DNA from: Bacillus massiliigorillae
GTDB taxonomy: Bacteria > Bacillota > Bacilli > Bacillales > DSM-1321
Direction: 5' to 3'
Assembly: GCF_000380245.2 (NCBI RefSeq)
Contig: NZ_HG428741.1
Coordinates: 3,070,787-3,134,786, forward strand
DNA: 64,000 bases
The notes beneath the pieces were generated by a model. It was not told where the DNA came from. It did not search any database and saw only the letters and a list, made by a program, of their open reading frames with translations. Made by a program: the position numbers and the translations under genes. Position 1 is the stretch's first letter; every line of letters begins with the position of its first letter. Positions 52,187 to 61,733 of this stretch are shown here, piece after piece.

Positions 52187-52819
52187 TTATGTTAGTTTTT
52201 GAGCTTCATCATTTTTTTTAGAAAAAACTCTTTGTGCTTCTTGTATTTCTATAGCAATTTCTGACATTTCTTCATCAAGTAAATAGGCTGCTTCTGCTGC
52301 TCGTTTCAACCTTACACGAATATCATCCGGAAATTGACCACGGTATTTATAATTTAGTGAATGCTCAATCGTTGCCCAAAAATTCATCGCTAGTGTACGA
52401 ATTTGAATTTCTACTAGTATTTTTTTCTCCCCACGGATTGTTTGAACTGGATACTTCAAAACAACATGATACGACCGATAACCGCTTGCTTTATTATGAG
52501 AGATGTAATCTCTTTCCTCTACTATTTCAAGATCATTACGGTTCCTTAATAGTTGTACAACTGTCTTGATATCCCCAACAAACTGACACATCATTCGAAG
52601 CCCGGCTATATCTTGTAATTCTTCACCTAACTTCTCAATAGGAATTCCCTTGCTTTCTGCTTTATCAAGAATACTTGCAACTGGCTTCACTCTACCTGTC
52701 ACAAATTCAATTGGTGAGTGAATACCTTCACGCTCAAACTGTGTTCGCATTCCTTTTAATTTTACTTTTAACTCCTCTACCGCTTGCTTATAAGGAGCTA
52801 AAAAATCATCCCAATTCAT
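52187..52819 (-). CDS. relQ: YjbM/RelQ small alarmone synthetase
   Basis: Stand-alone GTP pyrophosphokinase of about 210 residues. It has the RelA/SpoT synthetase domain only: GLRMMCQFVGDIKTVV, VEERDYISHNKASGYRSYHV (G-loop and Tyr that stacks guanine), and VEIQIRTLAMNFWATIEHSL. Makes pppGpp/ppGpp/pGpp in the stringent response. No HD domain, so a hydrolase is needed elsewhere (compare the HD protein at 32464). ATG 52819 follows two codons after an upstream ATG. In B. subtilis it is yjbM (sasB). Confidence 0.95.
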   Translation of the reverse strand: MNWDDFLAPYKQAVEELKVKLKGMRTQFEREGIHSPIEFVTGRVKPVASILDKAESKGIPIEKLGEELQDIAGLRMMCQFVGDIKTVVQLLRNRNDLEIVEERDYISHNKASGYRSYHVVLKYPVQTIRGEKKILVEIQIRTLAMNFWATIEHSLNYKYRGQFPDDIRVRLKRAAEAAYLLDEEMSEIAIEIQEAQRVFSKKNDEAQKLT

Positions 52820-52847
52820 CTTCAAACAGCACCTGCCTCAGAACTTC

Positions 52848-53213
52848 TTACAAAAATACTTTTTCTACTTTCAAACCCATCTCTTCACCATAGTTAGCAT
52901 TATCTTTAATATTATCTATTAGATATAATAACTCTTCCACAAATTGAGGAAGTTCAATCTCTTCAACATCATTACTTAAAACAACAGGGCTTTGGTGTTT
53001 ACACACTTCATTTAGTTCAGGCCATGTATTTTCAGGCAATGAAAGGTACATATATTCATTTTCACATTCTACTATGTATACAAAAGCAAATTGGTCAGAA
53101 TCTACTAACATCTGGCCCTTTGGCTTAATATCGGCTAAACTTGGCCTATCACATTTAATTATTAATTTGTTTAATTCATTTATTGTAGATTTTACTTGAA
53201 TCTCTTTTCTCAT
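52848..53213 (-). CDS. yjbL: YjbL, UPF0738 protein
   Basis: Acidic soluble protein of 121 residues without recognised catalytic motif. Sequence MRKEIQVKSTINELNKLII, then ADIKPKGQMLVDSDQFAFVYI and YLSLPENTWPELNEV, is characteristic of UPF0738 proteins found next to yjbM in Bacillus. Function unknown. Just upstream of relQ in the same direction (22 bp), so it may be cotranscribed. Confidence 0.85.
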   Translation of the reverse strand: MRKEIQVKSTINELNKLIIKCDRPSLADIKPKGQMLVDSDQFAFVYIVECENEYMYLSLPENTWPELNEVCKHQSPVVLSNDVEEIELPQFVEELLYLIDNIKDNANYGEEMGLKVEKVFL

Positions 53214-53323
53214 TTTATAGCTTTCCCTCCTGCAACTTACAATTTTATTTTACCATAACCCTTAACGTATGCCTAAGGTTGAAGTAAGATTCAATATATA
53301 ATCTAATCGAGAGGACGATTAAT

Positions 53324-53905
53324 ATGAATCAAGAAATCGAAATCGAATTTAAAAACTTATTAACAAAAGAAGAATTTATAAAATTGACTAACCTTTTCTC
53401 CATAAAAGATACAGAATTCATCACTCAAGAGAATCATTATTTTGATACAGCAGACTTCTCCTTGAAAGCAAATGGAGCTGCTTTACGCATTCGTCATAAA
53501 AACGGAAAATATGTTTTAACACTGAAACAACCAGCCGAACAAGGCTTACTTGAAACGCATGAATCATTATCTTCCGAGGAAGCACAAGACATTCTCAAGA
53601 CAAACCAAATAAAAAAAGGTGCTATTTCGCACATTCTTTTAACACAGTTCGGCATTTCAGCCGAAGATTTAAAGCATTTTGGCACATTAGCAACGAGTCG
53701 CGCTGAAACAAATTATATGGAGGGAACTCTTGTTTTAGACCACAGTAACTATTTGAATAAGGAGGACTACGAATTAGAGTATGAAGTGACCGATTATTCT
53801 ATAGGACAAGAAAATTTCATGAACCTACTGAAAGAGCTGAACATTCCAACCCGCCAAACCGATAATAAGATTAAAAGATTTTATAACGCAAAGTTCAAGA
53901 AGTAG
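53324..53905 (+). CDS. yjbK: YjbK, CYTH-domain protein
   Basis: Protein of 193 residues with the CYTH signature EIEIEFK (ExExK) at residues 4-10, then ENHYFDTADFSLKANGAALRIRHKN and VLTLKQPAEQG. CYTH proteins are triphosphate tunnel metalloenzymes (thiamine-triphosphatase-like, polyphosphatase). The substrate here is unknown. GAGAGGACG lies before the ATG. In B. subtilis it lies next to yjbJ and yjbL, as here. Confidence 0.9.
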   Translation: MNQEIEIEFKNLLTKEEFIKLTNLFSIKDTEFITQENHYFDTADFSLKANGAALRIRHKNGKYVLTLKQPAEQGLLETHESLSSEEAQDILKTNQIKKGAISHILLTQFGISAEDLKHFGTLATSRAETNYMEGTLVLDHSNYLNKEDYELEYEVTDYSIGQENFMNLLKELNIPTRQTDNKIKRFYNAKFKK

Positions 53906-53924
53906 AATAATCGAGGTGGAAAAC

Positions 53925-54608
53925 ATGAATGTTCAAGATTTAAAAACTTTAATTGAAATACAAGGAATCCAAGGGTTAACTAACAATTTTTCCATAAATA
54001 ATGCATCGAATTCCACGATGTTTCAAGAATTGTTAATGAGCTTTTTGATGAACCAAAGTGATAGCTCTTCAATCACAAATACACTTGGTAGCATTGCTAG
54101 CATTTCAAATGACACTGATTATACGGGCGAAATGTTAAATAACGACGTACCTTTAAGTCTATCAGCAGCACTACCTTCATATAATGCCATTAGCTTTAAC
54201 AGCAATTCTTCTACACCCTTATCAGGCACCTCCAAGCAATACGAGCAATATATAGAAGAAGCGGCTCAGCGCTATAACATTCCAGCGAAGCTTATTTCTT
54301 CTGTTATTAAGCACGAATCTGACTTTGATAACTCAGTTACAAGTCAAGCAGGAGCTGCCGGTTTAATGCAACTGATGCCAACAACGGCAAAATATTTAGG
54401 AGTAAAAGATGTCTATAACCCAAGGGAAAACATAATGGGTGGAGCAAAATATTTACGTCAAATGCTGGACAAATACAACGAAAATACAACATTAGCGCTA
54501 GCAGCTTATAATGCAGGACCAGGAAATGTAGACAAATACAATGGTATTCCACCCTTTAAAGAGACACAAAAATATGTAAGAAATGTTTTAGGAACATTTA
54601 ACGCTTAA
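53925..54608 (+). CDS. yjbJ: YjbJ, lytic murein transglycosylase (SLT domain)
   Basis: Protein of 227 residues. Ser/Asn-rich N-terminus, then SLT domain (about 100-225): SSVIKHESDFDNSVTSQAGA (catalytic Glu in KHESDFD), AAGLMQLMPTTAKYLGV and ALAAYNAGPGNVDKY. Cleaves peptidoglycan between MurNAc and GlcNAc. No classical signal peptide is obvious. ATG 53925 has GAGGTGG 7 nt upstream; GTG 53916 overlaps it. Follows yjbK by 19 bp. Terminator after it. Confidence 0.88.
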   Translation: MNVQDLKTLIEIQGIQGLTNNFSINNASNSTMFQELLMSFLMNQSDSSSITNTLGSIASISNDTDYTGEMLNNDVPLSLSAALPSYNAISFNSNSSTPLSGTSKQYEQYIEEAAQRYNIPAKLISSVIKHESDFDNSVTSQAGAAGLMQLMPTTAKYLGVKDVYNPRENIMGGAKYLRQMLDKYNENTTLALAAYNAGPGNVDKYNGIPPFKETQKYVRNVLGTFNA

Positions 54609-54632
54609 ATATAACTGATTTCCAGACAAAAA

Positions 54633-54663
54633 AGAGGTACAAATTTGTTAAATTTGCACCTCT
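54633..54663 (+). terminator. Terminator of yjbKJ
   Basis: AGAGGTACAAATTT (54633-54646) and AAATTTGCACCTCT (54650-54663), loop 3 nt, then TTTTTTT. Confidence 0.9.
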
Positions 54664-54761
54664 TTTTTTGCTGTAAATTTTAACCTTTTCAAGCTAGATG
54701 TTTGAGATATTCTACCGCGGTTGCTACAATATCCTTACATAAGTTGTAAGAGGAGAATACT

Positions 54762-55145
54762 ATGTCAAATTCACAGACCCCCTATGATGCAATAGGAGAA
54801 CAACAATTACACAAGTTAATTGAAACTTTTTACATAAAGGTGCATAAACATCCATTATTAATGCCAATTTTTCCAGATGATTTAACTGAAACTATTCGAA
54901 AGCAAAAGCAATTCCTAACGCAATTTTTGGGAGGTCCTTCTCTGTACACAGATGAACACGGACACCCTATGTTACGTGCTCGTCATCTTGAATTTGAGAT
55001 TACACCTGAGAGAGCGGCAGCCTGGTTAGACTGTATGAGTGCAGCTATGGATGAAGTTCAGCTTCAAAGTGAATTGCGAGAATTTATCCTTAGCCGATTA
55101 ACTTTAACTGCACAACATATGGTTAACACCCCTTCTCAAGACTAA
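54762..55145 (+). CDS. yjbI: YjbI, group II truncated hemoglobin
   Basis: Two-over-two globin of 127 residues. Family features: YDAIGEQQLHKLIETFY (B-helix start), FLTQFLGGPSLYTDEHGHPML (Tyr and Trp/Phe heme pocket context) and RARHLEF, whose His is the heme ligand. Involved in oxygen or NO chemistry; in B. subtilis yjbI precedes yjbH in one transcript, as here (79 bp gap). AGAGGAG before ATG. Confidence 0.9.
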   Translation: MSNSQTPYDAIGEQQLHKLIETFYIKVHKHPLLMPIFPDDLTETIRKQKQFLTQFLGGPSLYTDEHGHPMLRARHLEFEITPERAAAWLDCMSAAMDEVQLQSELREFILSRLTLTAQHMVNTPSQD

Positions 55146-55224
55146 AAATACTTGTATAAGCTGAAACTATTTTTACAAAAAACATGCCTATACGATGACT
55201 TCATAGTCAAGAAAGGAGAAAAAG

Positions 55225-56118
55225 TTGAGTACTCAAAAAAACACCTTGAATTTTGTTGAGTGGCTTCATAAATACCATTGTGCTATTGCCGGGAAAAAAC
55301 CAATTGAAATTTATGTATTTATAGATCCCCTTTGCCCACAATGCTGGGGAATGGAACCCATTTTAAAAAAGCTACAAATGGAATACGGAAATATTATCAG
55401 TGTTAAGCACGTTCTTAGCGGAAAACTAGCTACCTTAAATACTTCATACGGCACTCACTCGTCTGAAAATATTGCTACTCATTGGGAAAGAACAGCGAGT
55501 AGAACTGGAATGTCATGTGAAGGAGAGCTATGGTTAAACAATTCTCTCCCACTATCTATGCCCTATAATGCCTCTATTGCCATTAAAGCAGCCGAGCTTC
55601 AAGGAAAAAAACAAGGAATTAAGTTCTTAAGGAAATTCCAGGAGTTCTTTTTCCTGAAGAAAAAAAATATCTCTGAAATGTCAGTCTTAATTGAGTGCGC
55701 AAAAGCTGTCAAACTTGATTTAGATGAATTTCTAAATGATATTCATTCGAAAGCTGCAGCAAAGGCCTTTCAATGCGATGTCAAAATCACAAACGAAATG
55801 GATGTACAAGAAATACCTTCTCTCGTGTTCTTTAACAGCAATATAGAAGAAGAAGGTATAAAAGTATCAGGCAGTTATTCATATGATGTGTATTTGTCCA
55901 TTTTGTCTGAAATGATGCCATCTATGCCAGAACCTAATCCATTACCAGATATAGAATCTTTTGTTCGCTTTTATAACGTTGTTGCGACCAAAGAAATTTC
56001 CGTTACATACGACATGACCGATCAAGCAGTAGAAAACATAATGAAAAAACTTCAGCTACAAAGAGTGGTAGAGCGAATTCCTGCAAAGCATGGCATGTTT
56101 TGGAAATATATAAAATAA
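55225..56118 (+). CDS. yjbH: YjbH, ClpXP adaptor for Spx degradation
   Basis: DsbA-like adaptor of 297 residues (thioredoxin-like fold with IDPLCPQCWGMEP, a CxxC near the N-terminus) that delivers Spx to ClpXP in unstressed Bacillus. TTG start at 55225 with GGAG upstream. Its target Spx is in this window (63485-63880), as is MecA, another Clp adaptor. Also required for normal competence and disulfide stress response in relatives. Confidence 0.92.
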   Translation: MSTQKNTLNFVEWLHKYHCAIAGKKPIEIYVFIDPLCPQCWGMEPILKKLQMEYGNIISVKHVLSGKLATLNTSYGTHSSENIATHWERTASRTGMSCEGELWLNNSLPLSMPYNASIAIKAAELQGKKQGIKFLRKFQEFFFLKKKNISEMSVLIECAKAVKLDLDEFLNDIHSKAAAKAFQCDVKITNEMDVQEIPSLVFFNSNIEEEGIKVSGSYSYDVYLSILSEMMPSMPEPNPLPDIESFVRFYNVVATKEISVTYDMTDQAVENIMKKLQLQRVVERIPAKHGMFWKYIK

Positions 56119-56166
56119 AAAAGGCATCCTAAAAGCGATTACAGATCATTTTTAGGATGCCTTTTT
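56118..56166 (+). terminator. Terminator of yjbH (dispersed-hairpin family)
   Basis: AAAAAGGCATCCTAAAA (56118-56134) and TTTTAGGATGCCTTTTT (56150-56166), perfect, then T residues. Confidence 0.88.
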
Positions 56167-56506
56167 CTATTTTCAACCAAGTTACATGAAATCTATTTCT
56201 GGAATAATATCTACAATTACTTTTTTCATAAAACTTTATCCTTTATCCAATATATATGAAAAAGACCTTGCCGGGATAAGCAAGGTCTTTTTCTATTCAT
56301 ACGAACAAAGGGGATGGGAGAAATTTTTCACGGTCAAACAAAGGGGTATATGTTTGCTTGTGATCAACTTCACACTCATAATATAACAGATAATCTAGTA
56401 TCATTTCAAGTGTTTGTTAGATCTTTCACATTTTCGTCAAATTTTTAGTATAATATTTCATATTTAACATACATTATATAAATGTCATTTTTAAAAGGAG
56501 TTTACT
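56167..56506. other. Gene-free region with an extra terminator-like hairpin
   Basis: No gene with an RBS found. A 13-bp perfect stem, GAAAAAGACCTTG (56258-56270) with 56281-56293 and a 10-nt loop, ends in TTTTTC. No annotated gene feeds into it after the yjbH terminator, so it may end a short unrecognised RNA. Confidence 0.5.
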
Positions 56507-56680
56507 ATGAATAAAAAAAAGTTCATTTTATTTTTATGCTTACTACTAGTCTCTATAGTCCTTCATATTCTTGCGTTAATTGAAACTTTTCCATTACTTC
56601 TATCGATTCCTATTTTATTTTTTACCGTTTTTATATTTTTACTCTCATTTAATGATCAAAACCGGTTTAAAGGCTTTTAA
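56507..56680 (+). CDS. Small two-helix membrane protein (57 residues)
   Basis: ATG at 56507 preceded by AAAAGGAG (6 nt spacing). It encodes MNKKKFILFLCLLLVSIVLH, then ILALIETFPLLLSIPILFF and TVFIFLLSFNDQNRFKGF: a Lys-rich start, two hydrophobic helices and a polar end. The RBS and ORF are convincing, but no family is recognised. It lies alone between yjbH and the convergent pepF, followed by AT-rich repeats (ATAATATTATTTTAAA twice). Confidence 0.65.
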   Translation: MNKKKFILFLCLLLVSIVLHILALIETFPLLLSIPILFFTVFIFLLSFNDQNRFKGF

Positions 56681-56796
56681 CCAATAATATTATTTTAAAA
56701 TAATATTATTTTAAAAGTAATGTAAATAACACAAAAACAGATAAAGTGACTATTGATTTTATTCATAATACCCTCTATACAAAAAATAAAGCTAAT

Positions 56797-56826
56797 AATC
56801 GGCGAGGTATAAACTCCTCACCGATT
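56797..56826 (-). terminator. Terminator of pepF
   Basis: AATCGGCGAGG (56797-56807) and CCTCACCGATT (56816-56826), one mismatch, T-rich on the minus strand, 17 bp after the pepF stop. Confidence 0.8.
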
Positions 56827-56842
56827 AAAGTTTCACTATATT

Positions 56843-58654
56843 TTACAACAAGCTTTCCATTTCATTTAATTTTTCTTCAAAAACATTTAAAGCCTCTTGA
56901 ATTGGATCAGCTTTCGTCATATCTACGCCAGCTTTCTTAAGTACTTCAATTGGATAATCTGAGCTCCCAGCCTTTAAGAAGTTAATATAACGCTCTACAG
57001 CAGGTTGACCTTCCTCTAAAATACCCTTACTCAACGCTGTTGCAGCACTAAAGCCTGTTGCATACTGATAAACATAGAAGTTGTAATAGAAATGTGGTAT
57101 TCTTGCCCACTCTCTACCAATTTCCTTATCAATATGAATATTATCACCAAAATATTTTTTGTTAAGATTATAATATTCTTCTGTTAAAGATTCTGCCGTT
57201 AACGCCTCACCATTTTGAACTTTCTGGTGAATGCTTTGTTCAAATTCCGCAAACATTGTTTGACGAAAAACAGTGCCACGGAAACCTTCTAAGTAATGAT
57301 TCAATAAGAATAAACGCTGTTTCTCATCCTTAATTGTATTTAACAAATAATCATTTAACAGGTTCTCATTACATGTAGAAGCTACTTCTGCAACGAATAT
57401 TGAATAATCACCATACGTATTCGGCTGTGTATTTCTCGTATAATAACTATGCACAGAATGACCGAATTCATGAACTAAAGTAAATAAGTTATTCACGTTA
57501 TCCTGCCAGTTCATCAAAATATATGGATTTGTACCATATGCTCCTGAAGAGTATGCACCGCTTCGCTTTCCTTTATTCTCATGTACATCTACCCAACGAT
57601 TCTCAAAACCTTCTTTAAGGACACGATTATAATCTTCCCCAAGAGGTGCTAAACCTTCTAAAACATAGTTCTTCGCTTCCTCATATGATACATCCATCTT
57701 TACTTCTTTCACCAATGGCGTGTATAAATCATACATATGAAGTTCATCAACACCTAAAACTTTCTTACGTAAGTCAATGTAACGGTGCAATAAATGCAAA
57801 TTATCATTAACTGTTTTAACTAAATTATCATACACTGTTTCTGGTATATTATTAGCACTAAGGGCTGCTTGACGAGCAGAGTCATAATGACGCACTTCAG
57901 CGTTAAACTGTTGCTTCTTTACATTACCAGCTAATGTACTAGCAAATGTATTTAAATATTTACCATATGTTTCGTAAACTGCCTCAAATGCATCTTTTCG
58001 AACACGACGATCTGCGCTTTCTAAGAACGTAATATAGCGACCATGTGTTACTTGTACTTCCTCACCGTTCTCATCCTTAATAGATGGAAATTCAATGTCT
58101 GCATTATTTAACATACCAAATGTATTGCTAGAAGCATTTAACACTTCTGAAGCTTTAGCAAGAAGCTCTTCCTCACTTGCTGATAAAACATGTGGTCTTT
58201 GTAAATTAATTTCTTCGATAGAATGTTTATATAGCTTTAAATCTTCGCTTTCTTGTAAGAAAGCATTTAACTTCGATTCATCAATACTTAAGATTTCTGG
58301 TAGAATAAAAGAAAATGCACTTGCACTTTGTGAGTACAATGTCTTCGCACGATCATCCATTCCTTGATAATGTGAGTTCGTAGTATCTTGATCGTATCTC
58401 ATATGTGAGTATGTATATAATTTTCCTAGACGTTCAAATACCTCATCTTGAAATTGTAGTGCTTTGTATAATTGTTCCGCACTTTCTCCAAGAGTACCTT
58501 GAAATGAACTCGCCTTACTAAGCTCTTCTTTAACACCTTTAAATTCTTGCTCCCAATCAGCATCAGTTGCAAATATATCTTCCAATCTCCATGTATCTTC
58601 AACCTTAATTTCTGAACGAGCAGGTAGAGCTTTTGGTTTATTATTTTGTGACAT
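56843..58654 (-). CDS. pepF: PepF, oligoendopeptidase F
   Basis: Zinc metallopeptidase of 603 residues (M3B) that cleaves oligopeptides, with a role in peptide turnover and, in B. subtilis, in peptide processing for sporulation. Active site FTLVHEFGHSVHSYYT (HExxH, about 390), helical throughout. Family length about 600. RBS GGAG before ATG. Same position as B. subtilis yjbG, between coiA and yjbH. Confidence 0.96.
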   Translation of the reverse strand: MSQNNKPKALPARSEIKVEDTWRLEDIFATDADWEQEFKGVKEELSKASSFQGTLGESAEQLYKALQFQDEVFERLGKLYTYSHMRYDQDTTNSHYQGMDDRAKTLYSQSASAFSFILPEILSIDESKLNAFLQESEDLKLYKHSIEEINLQRPHVLSASEEELLAKASEVLNASSNTFGMLNNADIEFPSIKDENGEEVQVTHGRYITFLESADRRVRKDAFEAVYETYGKYLNTFASTLAGNVKKQQFNAEVRHYDSARQAALSANNIPETVYDNLVKTVNDNLHLLHRYIDLRKKVLGVDELHMYDLYTPLVKEVKMDVSYEEAKNYVLEGLAPLGEDYNRVLKEGFENRWVDVHENKGKRSGAYSSGAYGTNPYILMNWQDNVNNLFTLVHEFGHSVHSYYTRNTQPNTYGDYSIFVAEVASTCNENLLNDYLLNTIKDEKQRLFLLNHYLEGFRGTVFRQTMFAEFEQSIHQKVQNGEALTAESLTEEYYNLNKKYFGDNIHIDKEIGREWARIPHFYYNFYVYQYATGFSAATALSKGILEEGQPAVERYINFLKAGSSDYPIEVLKKAGVDMTKADPIQEALNVFEEKLNEMESLL

Positions 58655-58754
58655 AGCTAATCCTCCGTTTCAAATAATGTGACATCCATTTCATTAGGAT
58701 ACAGAATAATTATACTATTAATTCTGTATCCTAAATTAAATTCCTGCTTATCTT

Positions 58755-59951
58755 TTAACTTAGTGCCTTTCTCATGAGTTCATTATAAATAAATGATACC
58801 TTTTGGTAAAAAACCTTTTCTTGCTGAGGTTCTTCTGGGTTAAAGTTTTCTACTAAACGATTTAATATATACTTACCCTTCTCGATTCGTTTTAACACAC
58901 CTAAATTTTCGAGCATGTAAACATAATATTTCACTGGAAGTAATGGCTTAATAGGTGAAAGAAACGGAAAATGACGGAGAACAATCGTTTTCTCTTTTAA
59001 ACAATATATAAGAGCTCTTTTCCAATCCTGTGAAGTGATTGAATCACCTAGCATTTTATTTTTCAAAACACGTTCAAGCAACCAAAATTGCCACTCGATT
59101 GTATGTGTCTTATAAAAATGACCATATGGAACAGGAATACCGATTTCATGAGGAAACGTTGCAGGAAACATTCTAGCTAAATAAAGAGCACGATAAAAAC
59201 CCGGAGAAAAGGTGGCATATTGAGAAGCATTAAGACGCCATTTTTGTTTGGCTATTATCCAATCTGAATAATATATAGGAGCGTTTACGGGAGTCTGCAA
59301 TAATTGAGGAAAAGATAGTTGTTTCAATTGCATAAATTGTGGTTTCGAAATAGTTAGACGAGATGAAAAAGAAGTAAGCTGCGATAAAACAGTCATTTGA
59401 TGTAATGAGGGAGAATAGAAGAACAAACGTGGCGCCAATAAACTTCCTGAGATAGCGTACCACTGAAAGGATGAAATCAAATAAGTATTATACCTCCGTC
59501 TCTTTAAAAAAGTGCTACACAGAATCCACAATGGTATAATACGATGCTGTAAGTAGGTCTGCGTTCGTTTAATCATCTCGTCTAACGAAATAGAAGAACA
59601 TTGAAATTCGATTGCATATCCCTGATTTCCATAAATCACATACAAATCTGCCCTCTGCTGAAAGGTCGAAAAATATTTCTCTAATTCTACCGCATACCCT
59701 TGATTATTTAGCCATTCATACAGATGTTTTTTTCCTTGTAAATGCTCTAGTGATTCACCTTCTGAAGCATAATGACATGTTTCATTCGCCATATGTGCAA
59801 AATGCGGAATTTTCACCCTCCCTGCCTTCATATTTACTCGCTTGTTGCAACATGGGCAATAATACGTATTCATTCGATATTGTTGTATTTCATTTCTTGT
59901 TAAAGACAATAATGATAGAATCGTTCCATCTTGAGACTTTGCTACTAACAT
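58755..59951 (-). CDS. coiA: CoiA competence protein
   Basis: Protein of 398 residues. N-terminal zinc-finger-like motif YYCPCCNKRVNMKAG with HFAHM (about 31-55), then nuclease-like core with YGNQGYAIEFQCSSISLDEM (PD-(D/E)xK-type, about 107-126). Needed for recombination of incoming DNA in competent Firmicutes. B. subtilis yjbF at the same place. Its N-terminal motif is like that of the YjcD helicase here. GGAGG RBS. Confidence 0.92.
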   Translation of the reverse strand: MLVAKSQDGTILSLLSLTRNEIQQYRMNTYYCPCCNKRVNMKAGRVKIPHFAHMANETCHYASEGESLEHLQGKKHLYEWLNNQGYAVELEKYFSTFQQRADLYVIYGNQGYAIEFQCSSISLDEMIKRTQTYLQHRIIPLWILCSTFLKRRRYNTYLISSFQWYAISGSLLAPRLFFYSPSLHQMTVLSQLTSFSSRLTISKPQFMQLKQLSFPQLLQTPVNAPIYYSDWIIAKQKWRLNASQYATFSPGFYRALYLARMFPATFPHEIGIPVPYGHFYKTHTIEWQFWLLERVLKNKMLGDSITSQDWKRALIYCLKEKTIVLRHFPFLSPIKPLLPVKYYVYMLENLGVLKRIEKGKYILNRLVENFNPEEPQQEKVFYQKVSFIYNELMRKALS

Positions 59952-60065
59952 TTTTTATCCTCCTTTCTATTCCAAAACATTCGACAAATTTCTATGTAAT
60001 CCTGTTTTATCGAAAAAATAAATGATAAAACATGTAAGCTTCTTCAGATAGCTATAAAAGCGTAA

Positions 60066-60110
60066 AAGGGTTGTTCGAAAAGTGATTAAAAGCACTTTCG
60101 AACAACCCTT
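60066..60110 (-). terminator. Terminator hairpin of cls (dispersed-hairpin family)
   Basis: AAGGGTTGTTCGAAAAGTG (60066-60084) and CACTTTCGAACAACCCTT (60093-60110), near perfect, 17 bp after the cls stop, preceded by TATAAAAGCGTAA as in the 50.4-kb copy. Confidence 0.85.
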
Positions 60111-60126
60111 CTTTCCCAACTAATAT

Positions 60127-61638
60127 TTACAATAATGGCGATAGTAATCGACAAGTTGATTCCATAATACGATGCCCAATATGACGCTTCTTAAAAGTAT
60201 CTCCATGCAAACTCTGAGATTCTTCAATATCTCCAAGAAAATCATTTACTAATTTATGCGTACTATCCGTTCTATATAAGAACGCATTTACTTCGAAATT
60301 CAAATGAAAACTCCTCATATCCATATTCGCTGTCCCAATTGATGCTAATTCACGATCTACTATAACAATTTTGCTATGCATGAAACCTTGTTTATATTCA
60401 TAAATTTTCACACCTGCTTCAAGCAAGTCCAAAAAATAAGAACGAGAAGCATGCCATACAATTCTTTTATCCGGATTTTTAGGCACTAGGATACGAACAT
60501 CAACCCCACTTAATGCAGCTACTTTAATCGCTTGAAAGATATCCTCATCTGGAATGAAATAAGGTGATGCAAGCCAAACAGATTCTTTCGCTGAAGTAAT
60601 CATGCTGAAGAAAATATTCTTTATCACGCTATATTCATTATCTGGACCACCAGCAATCATTTGTACACCACCATGTTCATGGCTAATAGGTAACCTAGTA
60701 GATAAATATTCGTCTGTTAAGAAACTTTTATTTGTACTATAATACCAGTCTTGCAAAAAAATCAGTTGCAGTGTCCGAACCGCTTCTCCCTCTGCTAAAA
60801 GATGTGTATCACGCCAAAACCCAAAGTTTTTATTTCTCCCTAAATATTCATCTCCGATATTTAAACCACCTACGAAGCCAACATGACCATCAATTACGAT
60901 TATTTTTCTATGGTTTCGAAAGTTAGCTGTATTCGTTAAGAACGGAAGTCGCACAGGACCAAATGCCGCTACTTCAACACCACCATCGCGCAGTTCTTTA
61001 ATATATGCATTCGGTAATGTCCATGACCCTACCGCATCATATAAAAAACGAACTTTTACTCCATGCTGAGCACGCTCAATTAGTACAGACTTAATTTCAT
61101 TGCTTATACAATCATCACGTACAATATAATACTCTAAGTGAATATGGTGTCTTGCCTTCTTTAACTCATTTAAAATATGAGTAAATGTTTCATCTCCATT
61201 CGTTAACACTTTTGTTCTTGTAGCAAATGAAATTGGGCTATTACCAATCTTTTGAGCAAGTGATATAACCTTTTTTTGATGATTCCCCATGTCTTTCAGA
61301 CGCTCTTCACTAACATCTGACTCGCCTTCGATTCTCAGAAAAGCTTGCTTGTCCAAAAAATATTTCTTTCGATAAATTCTTTCTTTTCGATAATTCCGTC
61401 CAAACAAAAAGTAAAAGATAAAACCGAATAAAGGAAAAGCCGCAATGACTACTAGCCACGTTAACGTTTGCGTTGGATGACGATTCTCCATAAATATAAC
61501 TACACCTATTACAAAGGCTGAAATGGTTAAAATAATACTTATAAAACTAAAAAAATTGTCATGTAATCGATCTTTAAATATAAACCATAGGCCAGCAAGC
61601 ATACAGATAAAAATCCCTAGCCTGACTGTATTTCTCAT
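60127..61638 (-). CDS. cls: Cardiolipin synthase
   Basis: Membrane enzyme of 503 residues condensing two phosphatidylglycerols to cardiolipin. Three N-terminal helices (about 1-70), then two HKD motifs: NFRNHRKIIVIDGHVGFVGG (about 215) and MHSKIVIVDRELASIGTANM (about 395), of the phospholipase D superfamily. ATG 61638 follows AGGGAG; a TTG 15 bp earlier overlaps the RBS. Lies between coiA and mecA, as often in Bacillus. Confidence 0.94.
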   Translation of the reverse strand: MRNTVRLGIFICMLAGLWFIFKDRLHDNFFSFISIILTISAFVIGVVIFMENRHPTQTLTWLVVIAAFPLFGFIFYFLFGRNYRKERIYRKKYFLDKQAFLRIEGESDVSEERLKDMGNHQKKVISLAQKIGNSPISFATRTKVLTNGDETFTHILNELKKARHHIHLEYYIVRDDCISNEIKSVLIERAQHGVKVRFLYDAVGSWTLPNAYIKELRDGGVEVAAFGPVRLPFLTNTANFRNHRKIIVIDGHVGFVGGLNIGDEYLGRNKNFGFWRDTHLLAEGEAVRTLQLIFLQDWYYSTNKSFLTDEYLSTRLPISHEHGGVQMIAGGPDNEYSVIKNIFFSMITSAKESVWLASPYFIPDEDIFQAIKVAALSGVDVRILVPKNPDKRIVWHASRSYFLDLLEAGVKIYEYKQGFMHSKIVIVDRELASIGTANMDMRSFHLNFEVNAFLYRTDSTHKLVNDFLGDIEESQSLHGDTFKKRHIGHRIMESTCRLLSPLL

Positions 61639-61733
61639 AAAATCTCCCTTCAATCTATTACACTGTTGAATTTAATTTCTTTATACTATTATTTCTACGT
61701 ACGAAACAACTAAATGGTTCATTATTTTATAAG

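Noticed and set aside
56684..56715. AT-rich tandem repeat as an origin or regulator site
   Set aside because: Only two short copies of ATAATATTATTTTAAA, likely simple AT-rich drift.
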